Below, in pieces: positions 35,113-47,100 of a stretch of 64,000 nucleotides of DNA. The translations under genes were made by a program, and so were the position numbers. The notes beneath the pieces were generated by a model that saw only the letters and a program-made list of their open reading frames with translations, was not told the DNA's origin and ran no database searches. Numbering within the stretch: position 1 is the stretch's first letter; each line of letters starts with the position of its first letter. The DNA comes from Rhizomys pruinosus. Taxonomy: Eukaryota > Chordata > Mammalia > Rodentia > Spalacidae. Where the stretch lies: the NCBI GenBank assembly GCA_009823505.1, contig VZQC01002907.1:4151053-4215052 (forward strand), given 5' to 3'.

Positions 35113-38100
35113 TTACTGTTCAAGGAAGGTTTAAGTTTGAGAAGTTTTAAGATTTCTTAAAAAAGGTTTACATAAGTATGTTTTTCTTTCTTCCAGAGAA
35201 TGTATTGTGCTATGAAATGTAACACTCAATTTCTTAACTATAACTTGAATGTTCTTTCCCAACCATTTATCTGGTGTATGATTTTTGATACTTAAGACTT
35301 TTTCCACCAGGCATTTTTTTAAATAAAATTCCAAGGTTGAAATATTTAGAACTCTTACTTACTCTATCAAATCATATACTGGGAACATAAAATCAGTAAT
35401 GCCTGGGTCCTTAATGGCAGGACTGGGGATAGAACTTCGTTCTCTGGCAACTGTCTACCCAACCAAGCTTTTCCACCTAACCAAGAAGGAAGCTGCTGAC
35501 TAAAAGGATGCTGTGAAACATTGGGTGCATTATTTGTGGAGTATAGATTGGGTTTTCACTTGCTAGTATTTTTGTAACTCTAGGCTTCTGATGCATTGAG
35601 ACAGAACAGTTGGGTGGTCCCAGGAATAAAAGCACTGAATAGCCTTGGATGGGTGTGGAAAGAGACACTATGCTTCTTGCCTAGCAGTGCCCAGGGCAGT
35701 AGATACTGATGTGTGCACTGTGTTCAACTATAGGTTAGAAAGGATCAAATATTATGTAGAATTCTTGGGAGAGAGACTACAACTCCATGTTTTATCTTGT
35801 TGATGTGTGTCTTGAATCCTAATTGAACAGTTCCAGGTCATGGACATCTGCTGGATAGAAAATAAAGGTTGATCTGAATAAAGTTTTTTCTTGGAGCATT
35901 CCATCCATATAAAATCCAGACTGTAATAGAATGTCTAGTCTTTGAGAGCCAGCCTTTTTGTTTTTTGAGACAGTCTTTGCTATATAGTCCAGAAAATTTT
36001 CCTTGAATACGTGCTCTACCTGTCTCAACATCCCACTGTGGTAGGATTACAGGCATGAGCCACCATCCCCAGTTGAGAGCTAACCTTTGTGGAAAGTGTA
36101 GCATTTCTTACAAAAAGGGTTTTTTTGCTGTGGGAACAGTTGATTGCATCATGACTTCCAGTGTTTGTTTTTTTTTTTTTTTTAATTTTATTTATTTTTG
36201 TATGTGTATGAATGTACTGTCTGTATGTAGGTCTGTGTACCCGTGTCGTGCAATGCCACGGAGGTCAGAAGAGGGTCTCGGATTCCCCTGGAACTGGAGT
36301 TACAGACGGTTCTTAGCTGCCATGTGGGTGCTGGGGATCGAACCCGGGTCTTCTGCAAGAGCAGTCGGTGCTCTTAACCGCTAGGCTATCTCTCCAGCCC
36401 CCGACTTCCAGTGTTATTGTAAGCAAGAAGTATTCCTTTTTAAGAACATGGCAGAGTTAACATTTGGATCAGGGTCTACCTTTTCTTTTTGGGGGGAGGG
36501 AGGTTGGTTGGCAGTTATACAGACCTGCTCTGTCTGGAACTCACTATGTAGCCCAAGCTACTCCCAAACCTATGGTGATTATCTTGCTTTGGCCTACTGG
36601 GTTTTGGAATTCTAGGCATCTGCCTACCATGCCTTCCTTTATTCTTAGCAAGAAAATGCTAGCTTGTTTTGTTTCGTTTTGTTTTGTTTTGTTTTTTATT
36701 TTTATTTTTGTATGTGTATGAATGTACTGTCTGCATGTAGGTTTGCGCACCTGTGTTGTGCAATGCCACGGAGGTCAGAAGAGGGTCTCAGATTCCCCTT
36801 GAACTGGAGTTCTCCTGGAATTGGAGTTACAGATGGTTCTTAGCCGCCATGTGGGTGCTGGGGATTGAACCTGGGTTCTCTGCAAGAGCTGTCGGTGCTC
36901 TTAACCGCTAGGCTATCTCTCCAGCCCGAAAATGCTAGTTTTTTGAACTTTACTCTTGTAATCATGTCTCTGGTTTCCTTTCAGACTTTCTGCTGGCCCC
37001 TCTGTCACCCACTGCCAGTCAGGGCAGTCCCTCATTCTGTGTTGGAAGTCTGGAAGAAGATTCTCCCCTCCCTTCCTTTGCCCAGGTAAATCCTTTGCTT
37101 GTGAAGCAGTCCATGAACTCTGCTGCTTGTTCTTCTGGGGACCTCCTCCAGGGATTGTTGACTCTCAACTTCATACAGCCAGTCAGTCACTTGACGGGTA
37201 GAAGAGCAATTACCTGTCTATTTGAGCTTTATGTAGCTGAGAACAGAGGATATGTGACATAGAAATTTAGAGGCAATGTTGTATTGCCTCTCCTCAAATA
37301 TCTAATGGTGGGAGACTTTAAGAGAACATTCAGCTGGGCGTGGTGGTGCACGCTTTTTTAAATTTTATTTTATATTTTATTTTATTTTATATTTTTATAT
37401 TATATTATATTATTTTATTTTATTTATTTATTTTAATTTTAATTTACTTTAATTTTAATTTTTTGGTCTTTCCAAGACAGGGTCTCCCAGTAGCCCCAGC
37501 TGTCCTGGAACTTCTCTGTAGACCAGGCTGGCCTTGAACTCACAGAGATCTGCCTGCCTCTGCCTCCTGTGTGCACCAGCTGGGTGTGGTGGCACACGCC
37601 TTTAATCCTAGCACTTGGGAGGCAGAGGCAGGCGGATCTTTGTGAGTTCAAGGCCAGCCTGATCTACAGAGTGAGTTCCAGAATAGCTGGGGCTACAGGG
37701 AAACCCTGTCTTGAAAAGACACCCCCCCCCAAAATAAAAAAACATTTATGGGTTTAGTCAGATAATACTGAAGATTTATCTAGGAAAGGGGTCCAGGAAT
37801 AGTTGAGGGAAAGTCCAAGTTTTAACTGTTTAAGAAAATCATGGGGCTGGAGAGATGGCTCAGAGGTTAAGAGCACTGACTGCTCTTGCAGAGGACCCAA
37901 GTTCGATTCCCAGGTGGCGAAGAACTTGTCTTAGGCTAGGTGTGGTGGTGGCAAGCCTTTAATCCCAGCACTCGGGAGGTAGGGGCAGGTGGATCTCTGT
38001 GAGTTCAAGGCCAGCCTGGTCTACATAGTGAGCTCCAGGCCAGCTGGGATGAAAGGGAGACCCTGTCACAAAAGAAAAAAAACAAACAAACAAACATTAG

Positions 38101-41100
38101 ATTCTTTTGAAGCCAGCACTGTTATAGCTGAGAGGCTGCAAGAGTTTGCTTCAACTGGTCCTTGATTCCAGGACCTCCAATGTAGGTGGTATTTGTTGAT
38201 AGAAAGTAGAGTAATAGATCATTCCACTCTTTCCTGGTTTTTGTTTGTTTTGAAACCAGGTCTCATCATGTAGCCCTGGCTGGTCTGGAACTTGCTAATG
38301 TAGACCAGGCTAGCCTCAAACTCACAGCAATCTGCCTCCCTTTGCCTTCCAAGTGCTGGGATTAAAGACATGTACAACCACACCTGCCTATTCCTCTTTA
38401 TTTTTTTATTTTATTTATTCTTTTAATTTCTGTATGTGTAGGAATGTACTGTATGTATGCAAGTTTGTGCACCCGTGTCGTGCAATGCCGCGGAGGTCAG
38501 AAGAGGGTGTCGGATTCCCCTGGAACTGGAGTTCTCCTGGAATTGGAGTTTCAGACGGTTCTCGGCCTCCATGTGGGTGCTGGGGATCGAACCCAAGTCC
38601 TCTGCAAGAGCAGTCGGTGCTCTTAACCGCTAGGCTATCTCTCCAGCCCTAAAATCATTAATTCTTTAGAATACAGATGCTTTTCTTTTTTTTTTTTAAT
38701 TTTTTATTTATTTTTTATGTGTATGAATGTACTGTCTGTATGTAGGTTTGTGCACCCGTGTCGTGCAATGCCGCGGAGGTCAGAAGAGGGTGTCGGATTC
38801 CCCTGGAACTGGATTTCTCCTGGAATTGGAGTTTCAGACGGTTCTCGGCCACCATGTGGGTGCTGGGGATCGAACCCAGGTCCTCTGCAAGAGCAGTCGG
38901 TGCTCTTAACCGCTAGGCTATCTCTCCAGCCCTAAAATCATTAATTCTTTAGAATACAGATGCTTTTCTTTTTTTTTTTTAATTTTTTATTTATTTTTTA
39001 TGTGTATGAGTGTACTGTCTGTATGTAGGTTGGACAACCCGTGTTGTGCAATGCCGAGGAGGTCAGAAGAGGGTGTCAGATTCACCTGGAACTGGAGTCA
39101 AAGACGGTTCTCAGTCGCCATGTGGGTGCTGGGGATCGAACCTGGGTCCTCTGCAAGAGCAGTCGGCATTCTTAACCGCTAGGCCATCTCTCCAGCCCCA
39201 GAATACAGATGCTTTTCAACTTACGAGAGTAGATCTGATAAACTCATTATAAGATGGAAATAATAAAAATGTTTGATATGCCGTGCATTGTGGTGCATGC
39301 CATAAACCCAGCATTCTGGAGGCAGAGACAGGCAGATACACATAATGAGTTCCAGAGGAGCTAGGGCTATAAGGGAGACCATCTCAAAAAAAATTTGGAA
39401 GTCTCTAACCTACTGAATGTTATCCTGTACATTAGCTATGTTCATTGGCCTAGGGTGGTGCAAAATTATCTAATAAAATGTCTATTTTATGATGTGATTA
39501 AGATCTTACATAGTTTATTGAATGCTGCACTGTAAGTGAAAAACCAGAATGGTGGGGCTGGAGAAACGGCCTAGCAGTTAAGAGCACCGACTGCTCTTGC
39601 AGAGGACCCGGATTCGATCCCCAGCACCCACATGGGGGCTGAGAACCGTCTTTAACTCCAGTTCCAGGGGAATCCGACACCCTCTTCTGACCTCTGTGGC
39701 ATTGCACAACACGGTTGCACAAACCTACATGCAGACTGTACATTCATACAGATACGAAAATAAATAAATTTAAAAAATGAAACTCTAAAAAAAAAGAAAG
39801 AGGGGGCTGGAGAGATGGCCTATCGGTTAAGAGCGCCGACCGCTCTTACAGAGAACCCGGGTTCGATCCCCAGCACCCACATGGCGGCCGAGAACCGTCT
39901 GAAACTCCAATTCCAGGAGAACTCCAGTTCCAGGGGAATCCGACACCCTCTTCTGACCTCCGCGGCATTGCACAACACCGGTGCACAGACAGTACATTNC
40001 CGGCCTTATAATACTATTTTTTTAATTTTATTATTTAATTTTATTTCTGTATTTGTTGTAAATCGAATATGTTATTGTCTGCATGCTCAATTAAAGATAT
40101 GTCCTGTTGCACTGTGCTCGTGGTTCGTTGGCCCAAATGTCCGCGGAGGTCAGTGAAGTTGGGTGTGGCTGTTGTCGTGTGTTCCTCCACATGAAGTCGA
40201 TCTATCGCTCATTCCCTGAGTTGGAGTTTCAGACGTTCGTGCATGCAAGAAACGCGCTCAGTGTGTGGCGTTGCTGGGCGCATCAGCGAGAACGAAGCTA
40301 GAAATTAGCAAGTGGTCTCTGTATCGAGAGGCTAAGCGGTCTGTGGTCTTATAAGTCACTTGCATCTTCATAACCCGTGCCTGAGGGTCCCTTTTCAAAA
40401 CCTGGCCCCAAATATCTCTCCAGCTGTGCCTTAAAACCACCCCATTATTTTAAATATTAATATGAGATCATTCGCCTATGTGTTGTTTAAGTGCACCTGG
40501 TGTCATCAGTGCCCACCAGAGGTAGAGGTGTTGGATCTCACCCTGCGAATACTATGAGTTTTACGGATGGTCTCTCGTTAAGTCATCACATAAAGGGGTA
40601 TTTTTGTCTAGAGCCTAATTGAAACCTGGGGTCCTTTGTAATAGTGAAACAGGTTAATTGCACAGTGTAAGCTCATTACACTAGCCAAGAAACCACCTAT
40701 TTCTTCTTCTTCTAAGCTCTTGATTAGATGTTATTGTAAAAGAAATGAGTAATAGAAAATGTACATCCAATGCCTTCCATGCATAAGTGCCTGCGTAGAG
40801 AATGCTGGCTGGGATAGTGGATCAGAAGTGTGAGTGGCTTACTAATGTGTATACATGCAGGCATAACGACTACATTACATAGCAGAATAGATATAAAATT
40901 AAAAAAAAAAGCCTACAGGATGAAAGTAGAGAAACAGCCAAGTTACATTTTATGGTAGTGAAGTACTTCATGCTTACTGAACAAAGAAATAGCAGTCTTC
41001 TGAACTAATGGTAAGATGATTAAAAAAAAAACAAAACAAAAAACTAGCCAGATATGATGGGTGCGACACATGCCTTTAATTCCTGACTCGGGAGGCAGAG

Positions 41101-44100
41101 GTAAGTGGATCTTCGGTGAGTTCAAAGCCAGCCTGGTCTACATAGCTAGTTCCAGGAAGATTTCCAGGAGCTGGAGCTCACGGGAGGCCCTGTCTCAAAA
41201 GATCAAAACAAAAAGGATCATTTGGGTGGATTAAAAAATAAAAACTAGTGCTCGCTTCAGCAGCACATACACTAAAATTGGAATGATACAGAGAAGATTA
41301 GCAGGCCCCTGCACAAGGATGGCACACAAATTTGTGAGGGTTCCATATTAAAAAAATAAATAAAAATGAAAACTAAAAATAGCATTGGAAAACTAAGTTT
41401 CATTGTGGCTTTATATGTGTAACTACATACAGTTAATATGGGAAGTATTTTCCAAACTGGTATAATGTTCCTGTAGCTGGGTGTGTGTGTGCCCACACCT
41501 TTATATCTAGGCACTCAGAGCAGGGCAAGGTGGATCTTTGTGAGTTCAAGGCCAACTGGTTACCAGAGTGAGTTCAGGACAGCTGGGGCTGGCAGGAGAC
41601 CCTGTCTCAAAATTCCTTAATAATAATAATAATAATAATAATTAATTTACTGTCTAAGGAAGGTTTAAGTTTGAAGAGTTTTTAGAATAAAAGGTTTACA
41701 TAAGTATGTTTTCCTTTCTTCCAGAGAATGTATTGTGCTATGAAATGTAACACTCATTTCTTAACTATAACTTGAATGTTCTTTCCCAACCATTTATCTG
41801 TGTATGTTTTTGATACTTAAGACTTTTTCCCACAGCATTTTTTTAAATAAAATTCCAAGGTTAAAATATTTAGAACTCTTACTTACTCTATCAAATCATA
41901 TACTGGGAACATAAAATCAGTAATGCCTGGGTCCTTAATGGCAGGACTGGGGATAGAACTTCGTTCTCTGGCAACTGTCTACCCAACCAAGCTTTTCCAC
42001 CTAACCAAGAAGGAAGCTGCTGACTAAAAGGATGCTGTGAAACATTGGGTGCATTATTTGTGGAGTATAGATTGGGTTTTCACTTGCTAGTATTTTTGTA
42101 ACTCTAGGCTTCTGATGCATTGAGACAGAACAGTTGGTGGGTCCCAGGAATAAAAGCACTGAATAGCCTTGGATGGGTGTGGAAAGAGACACTATGCTTC
42201 TTGCCTAGCAGTGCCCAGGGCAGTAGATACTGATGTGTGCACTGTGTTCAACTATAGGTTAGAAAGGATCAAATATTATGTAGAATTCTTGGGAGAGAGA
42301 CTACAACTCCATGTTTTATCTTGTTGATGTGTGTCTTGAATCCTAATTGAACAGTTCCAGGTCATGGACATCTGCTGGATAGAAAATAAAGGTTGATCTG
42401 AATAAAGTTTTTTCTTGGAGCATTCCATCCATATAAATCATCAGACTGTAATAGAATGTCTAGTCTTTGAGAGCCAGCCTTTTTGTTTTTTGAGACAGTC
42501 CTTTGCTATATAGTCCAGAAAATTTTCCTTGAATACGTGCTCTACCTGTCTCAACATCCCACTGTGGTAGGATTACAGGCATGAGCACCACCATCCCCAG
42601 TTGAGAGCTAACCTTTTGTGAGAAGTGTAGCATTTCTTACAAAAAGGGTTTTTTTGCTGTGGGAACAGTTGATTGCATCATGACTTCCAGTGTTTTGTTT
42701 TTTTTTTTTTTTTAATTTTATTTATTTTTGTATGTGTATGAATGTACTGTCTTGTATGTAGGTCTGTGTACCCGTGTCGTGCAATGCCACGGAGGTCAGA
42801 AGAGGGTCTCGGATTCCCCTGGAACTGGAGTTACAGACGGTTCTTAGCGCCATGTGGGTGCTGGGGATCGAACCCGGGTCTTCTGCAAGAGCAGTAGTCG
42901 GTGCTCTTAACCGCTAGGCTATCTCTCCCAGCCCCGACTTCCAGTGTTTATTTGTAAGCAAGAAGTATTCCTTTTTAAGAACATGGCAGAGTTAACATTT
43001 GGATCAGGTCTACCTTTTCTTTTTGGGGGGAGGGAGGTTGGTTGGCAGTTATACAGACCTGCTCTGTCTGGAACTCACTATGTAGCCAAGCTACTCCCAA
43101 ACCTATGGTGATTATCTTGCTTTGGCCTACTGGGTTTTGGAATTCTAGGCATCTGCCTACCATGCCTTCCTTATTTTGCAGAAAAGCTAGCTTGTTTTGT
43201 TTCGTTTTGTTTTGTTTTGTTTTTTTATTTTTATTTTTGTATGTGTATGAATGTACTGTCTGCATGTAGGTTTGTGCGCAGTGTGTTTGCAATGCACAGA
43301 GGTAAAGAAGGTCTCAGATTCCCCTTGAACTGGAGTTCTCCTGGAATTGGAGTTACAGATGGTTCTTAGCCGCCATGTGGGTGCTGGGGATTGAACCTGG
43401 TTCTCTGCCAGAGCTGTCGGTGCTCTTAACCGCTAGGCTATCTCTCCAGCCCGAATGCTAGTTTTTTGAACTTTACTCTTGTAATCATGTCTCTGGTTTC
43501 CTTTCAGACTTTCTGCTGGCCCCTCTGTCACCCACTGCCAGTCAGGGCAGTCCCTCATTCTGTGTTGGAAGTCTGGAAGAAGATTCTCCCCTCCCTTCCT
43601 TTGCCCAGGTAAATCCTTTGCTTGTGAAGCAGTCCATGAACTCTGCTGCTTGTTCTTCTGGGGACCTCCTCCAGGGATTGTTGACTCTCAACTTCATACA
43701 GCCAGTCAGTCACTTGACGGGTAGAAGAGCAATTACCTGTCTATTTGAGCTTTATGTAGCTGAGAACAGAGGATATGTGACATAGAAATTTAGAGGCAAT
43801 GTTGTATTGCCTCTCCTCAAATATCTAATGGTGGGAGACTTTAAGAGAACATTCAGCTGGGCGTGTGGTGCACGCTTTTTTAAATTTTATTTTATATTTA
43901 TTTTATTTTAATATTTTTATATTATATTATATTATTTTATTTTATTTATTTATTTTAATTTTAATTTACTTTAATTTTAATTTTTTGGTCTTTCCAAAGC
44001 AGGGTCTCCCAGTAGCCCAGCTGTCCTGGAACTTCTCTGTAGACCAGGCTGGCCTTGAACTCACAGAGATCTGCCTGCCTCTGCCTCCTGTGTGCACCAG

Positions 44101-47100
44101 CTGGGTGTGGTGGCACACGCCTTTAATCCTAGACTTGGGAGGCAGAGGCAGGCGGATCTTTGTGAGTTCAGGCCAGCCTGATCTACAGAGTGAGTTCCAG
44201 AATAGCTGGGCTACAGGGAAACCCTGTCTTGAAAAGACACCCCCCCCAAAATAAAAAAAACATTTATGGGTTTAGTCAGATAATACTGAAGATTTATCTA
44301 GGAAAGGGGTCCAGGAATAGTTGAGGGAAAGTCCAAGTTTTAACTGTTTAAGAAAATCATGGGCTGGAGAGATGGCTCAGAGGTTAAGAGCACTGACTGC
44401 TCTTGCAGAGGACCCAAGTTTCGATTCCCAGGTGGCGAAGAACTTGTCTTAGGCTAGGTGTGGTGGGGCGAAGCCTTTAATCCCAGCACTCGGGGGTAGG
44501 GGCAGGTGGATCTCTGTGAGTTCAAGGCCAGCCTGGTCTACATAGTGAGCTCAGGCCAGCTGGGATGAAAGGGAGACCCTGTCACAAAAGAAAAAAAAAC
44601 AAAACAACAAACATTAGATTCTTTTGAAGCCAGCACTGTTATAGCTGAGAGGCTGCAAGAGTTTGCTTCAACTGGTCCTTGATTCCAGGACCTCCAATGT
44701 AGGTGGTATTTGTTGATAGAAAGTAGAGTAATAGATCATTCCACTCTTTCCTGGTTTTTGTTTGTTTTGAAACCGGTCTCATCATGTAGCCCTGGCTGGT
44801 CTGGAATTTGCTATGTAGACCAGTAGGCCTCACTCACAGCAGATTGCCTGCTTGCTTCCAAGTGCTTTGCCTTCCAAGTGCTGGATTAAAGACATGTACA
44901 ACCACACCCTGCCTATTCCTCTTTATTTTTTTATTTTTATTTATTCTTTTTAATTTCTGTATGTGTAGGAATATACTGTGTATGCAAGTTTGCTGCACCG
45001 TGTCGTGCATGCCGCGGAGGTCAGAAGAGGGTGTGGGATTCCCTGGAACTGGAGTTCTCTGGAATTGGAGTTTCAGACGGTTTCTCGGCCGCCATGTGGG
45101 TGCTGGGGATCGAACCCGGGTCCTCTGTAAGAGCGGTCGGCGCTCTTAACCGCTAGGCCATCTCTCCAGCCCCCTCCTCTTTATTTTTAAATTTTACGTG
45201 TATGAGGGGGTCTTTTTGTCTGTTTGGTTTTGGTTTTTTGTCTTTTTGAGACAGGATCTCTGTAGCCCCAGCTGTCCTGGAACTCACTATGAAGACCAGG
45301 CTGGCCTTGAACTCACAGAGATTTCACCTGCTTCTGCCTCCCAAGTGCCAAGATTAAAGGCATGGGCCGCCATGCCCGAATTGTCAGCATTTCTGTAAGT
45401 GCCACCTCTGTGTGCAATGCTTTGGAGCAGAAAAGGGCTTTAGATCCCCTGGAATTTAAGTTATGGAAGGTTGTGAGCTGCTGAGTGGGTGCTGAGAACT
45501 GAATGTAGGTCCTTTGCAAGAACAGCCAGTGGTTTTATCTGCTAAGCATCTCTCCAGCCCCCATTCCTCTTTATTTTGAGAAGGGAAAAACAGTAAGCTA
45601 GAGAGACTTAGTGTCAGTCCCTTCATTAGTCTTTAAAACAACAAACACAGACTTAGCATACCTGCATTCAGTAGGTGCGTGGACAGCTTGTCAGGCAGCT
45701 TATGAAGTCAATATTTAAAATCATGAATTCTCTTTTTTTTTTGTATGTGTATGTCTTTTAAATTTTATTTTTGTATGTGTATGAATGTACTGTCTGCATG
45801 TAAGTTGGTGCACCTGTGTCGTGCAATGCCACGGAGATCAGAAGAGGGTGTCGGATTCCCCTGGAACTGGAATTCTCCTGGAATTGGAGTTTCAGACGGT
45901 TCTCGGCCACCATGTGGGTGCTGGGGATCGAACCCCAGGTCCTCTGCAAGAGCAGTCGGGTGCTCTTAACCGCTAGGCTATCTCTCCAGCCCTAAAATCT
46001 TAATTCTTTAGAAATCAGATGCTTTTCTTTTTTTTTTTTTTAATTTTTTATTTTTATTTTTTATGTGTATGAGTGTACTGTTCGTATGTAGGTTGGACAA
46101 CCCGTGTTGTGCAATGCCGAGGAGGTCAGAAGAGGGTGTCAGATTCACCTGGAACTGGAGTCAAAGACGGTTCTCTCAGTCGCCATGTGGGTGCTGGGAA
46201 CGACCCTGGGTCCTCTGCAAGAGCAGTCGGCATTCTTAACCGCTAGGCCATCTCTCCAGCCCCAGAATACAGATGCCTTTTCAACTTACGAGAGTAGATC
46301 TGATAAACTCATTATAAGATGGAATAATAAAAATGTTTGATATGCCGTGCATTGTGGTGCATGCCATAACCCAGCATTCTGGAGGCAGAGACAGGCAGAT
46401 CACACATAATGAGTTCCAGAAGGAGCTAGGGCTATAAGGGAGACCCTCAAAAAAAATTTGGAAGTCTCTAACCTACTGAATGTTATCCTGTACATTAGCT
46501 ATGTTCATTGGCCTAGGGTGGTGCAAAATTATCTAATAAAATGTCTATTTTATGATGTGATTAAGATCTTACATAGTTTATTGAATGCTGCACTGTAAGT
46601 GAAAAACCAGAATGGGTGGGGCTGGAGAAAACGGCCTAGCAGTTAAGAGCCACCGACTGCTCTTGCGAGGACCGGATTCGATCCCCAGCACCCACATGGG
46701 GCTGAGAACCGTCTTTAAACTCCAGTTCCAGGGGAATCCGACACCCTCTTCTGACCTCTGTGGCATTGCACACACGGTTGCACAACCCTACTGCAGACTG
46801 TACATTCTACAGATACGAAAAAATAAATAAATTTAAAAATGAAACTCTAAAAAAAAAGAAAGAGGGGGCTGGAGAGATGGCCTATTCGGTTAAGAGCGCC
46901 GACCGCTCTGCAGAAGACCCGGGTTCGTCCCCAGCACCCCACATGGCGGCGAAACCGTCTGAAACTCCAATTCCAAGGAGAACTCCAGTCCAGGGGAAAT
47001 CCGACACCCTCTTCTGACCTCCGCGGCATTGCACAATAGGGTGCACCACATGTAGAGTACATTCATACACATACGGAAATAAATAAAATTAATAAAAAAA

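Larger units (their letters stand above)
33143..36984 (+). other. RNF10: RNF10 intron 13
   Basis: B1 (-) 33395-33560 and 33640-33775, two B2 listed separately, old B2 (-) 34042-34247, internally deleted B2 (+) 34289-34385, B1 (+) 34518-34670, U6 pseudogene, B1 (+) 34936-35080, (AAT)n 35083-35112 and B1 (-) 35950-36070. 35113-35940 is unique with no recognised gene. The intron enters the duplicated block at 33774. Confidence 0.7.
33774..39998. repeat. Duplicated block, copy 1
   Basis: Starts 'ccggccttataatactattt' and ends at the N placeholder at 39999. Non-repetitive stretches (35113-35940, exon 14 and its flanks 36930-37330, 39200-39550) recur almost base for base in 40001-47065. Copy 1 contains a chimeric B2 and an extra ~283-bp unit at 38650-38932 that copy 2 lacks. 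Confidence 0.93.
40001..47065. repeat. Duplicated block, copy 2 (noisy)
   Basis: Begins with the same word as copy 1 straight after the N. Its first ~1.2 kb and last ~0.5 kb are full of one-base insertions and deletions, and the middle is nearly identical to copy 1. It keeps a ~570-bp segment (45174-45740) missing from copy 1. After 47065 it runs on into unique sequence. The pattern is that of overlapping contig ends left unmerged. Confidence 0.92.

Noticed and set aside
43508..43608. Second exon 14 as a mutually exclusive or tandem exon of RNF10
   Set aside because: The copy is identical in exon, splice sites and kilobases of intron, and separated by an N junction; an assembly duplicate is simpler.
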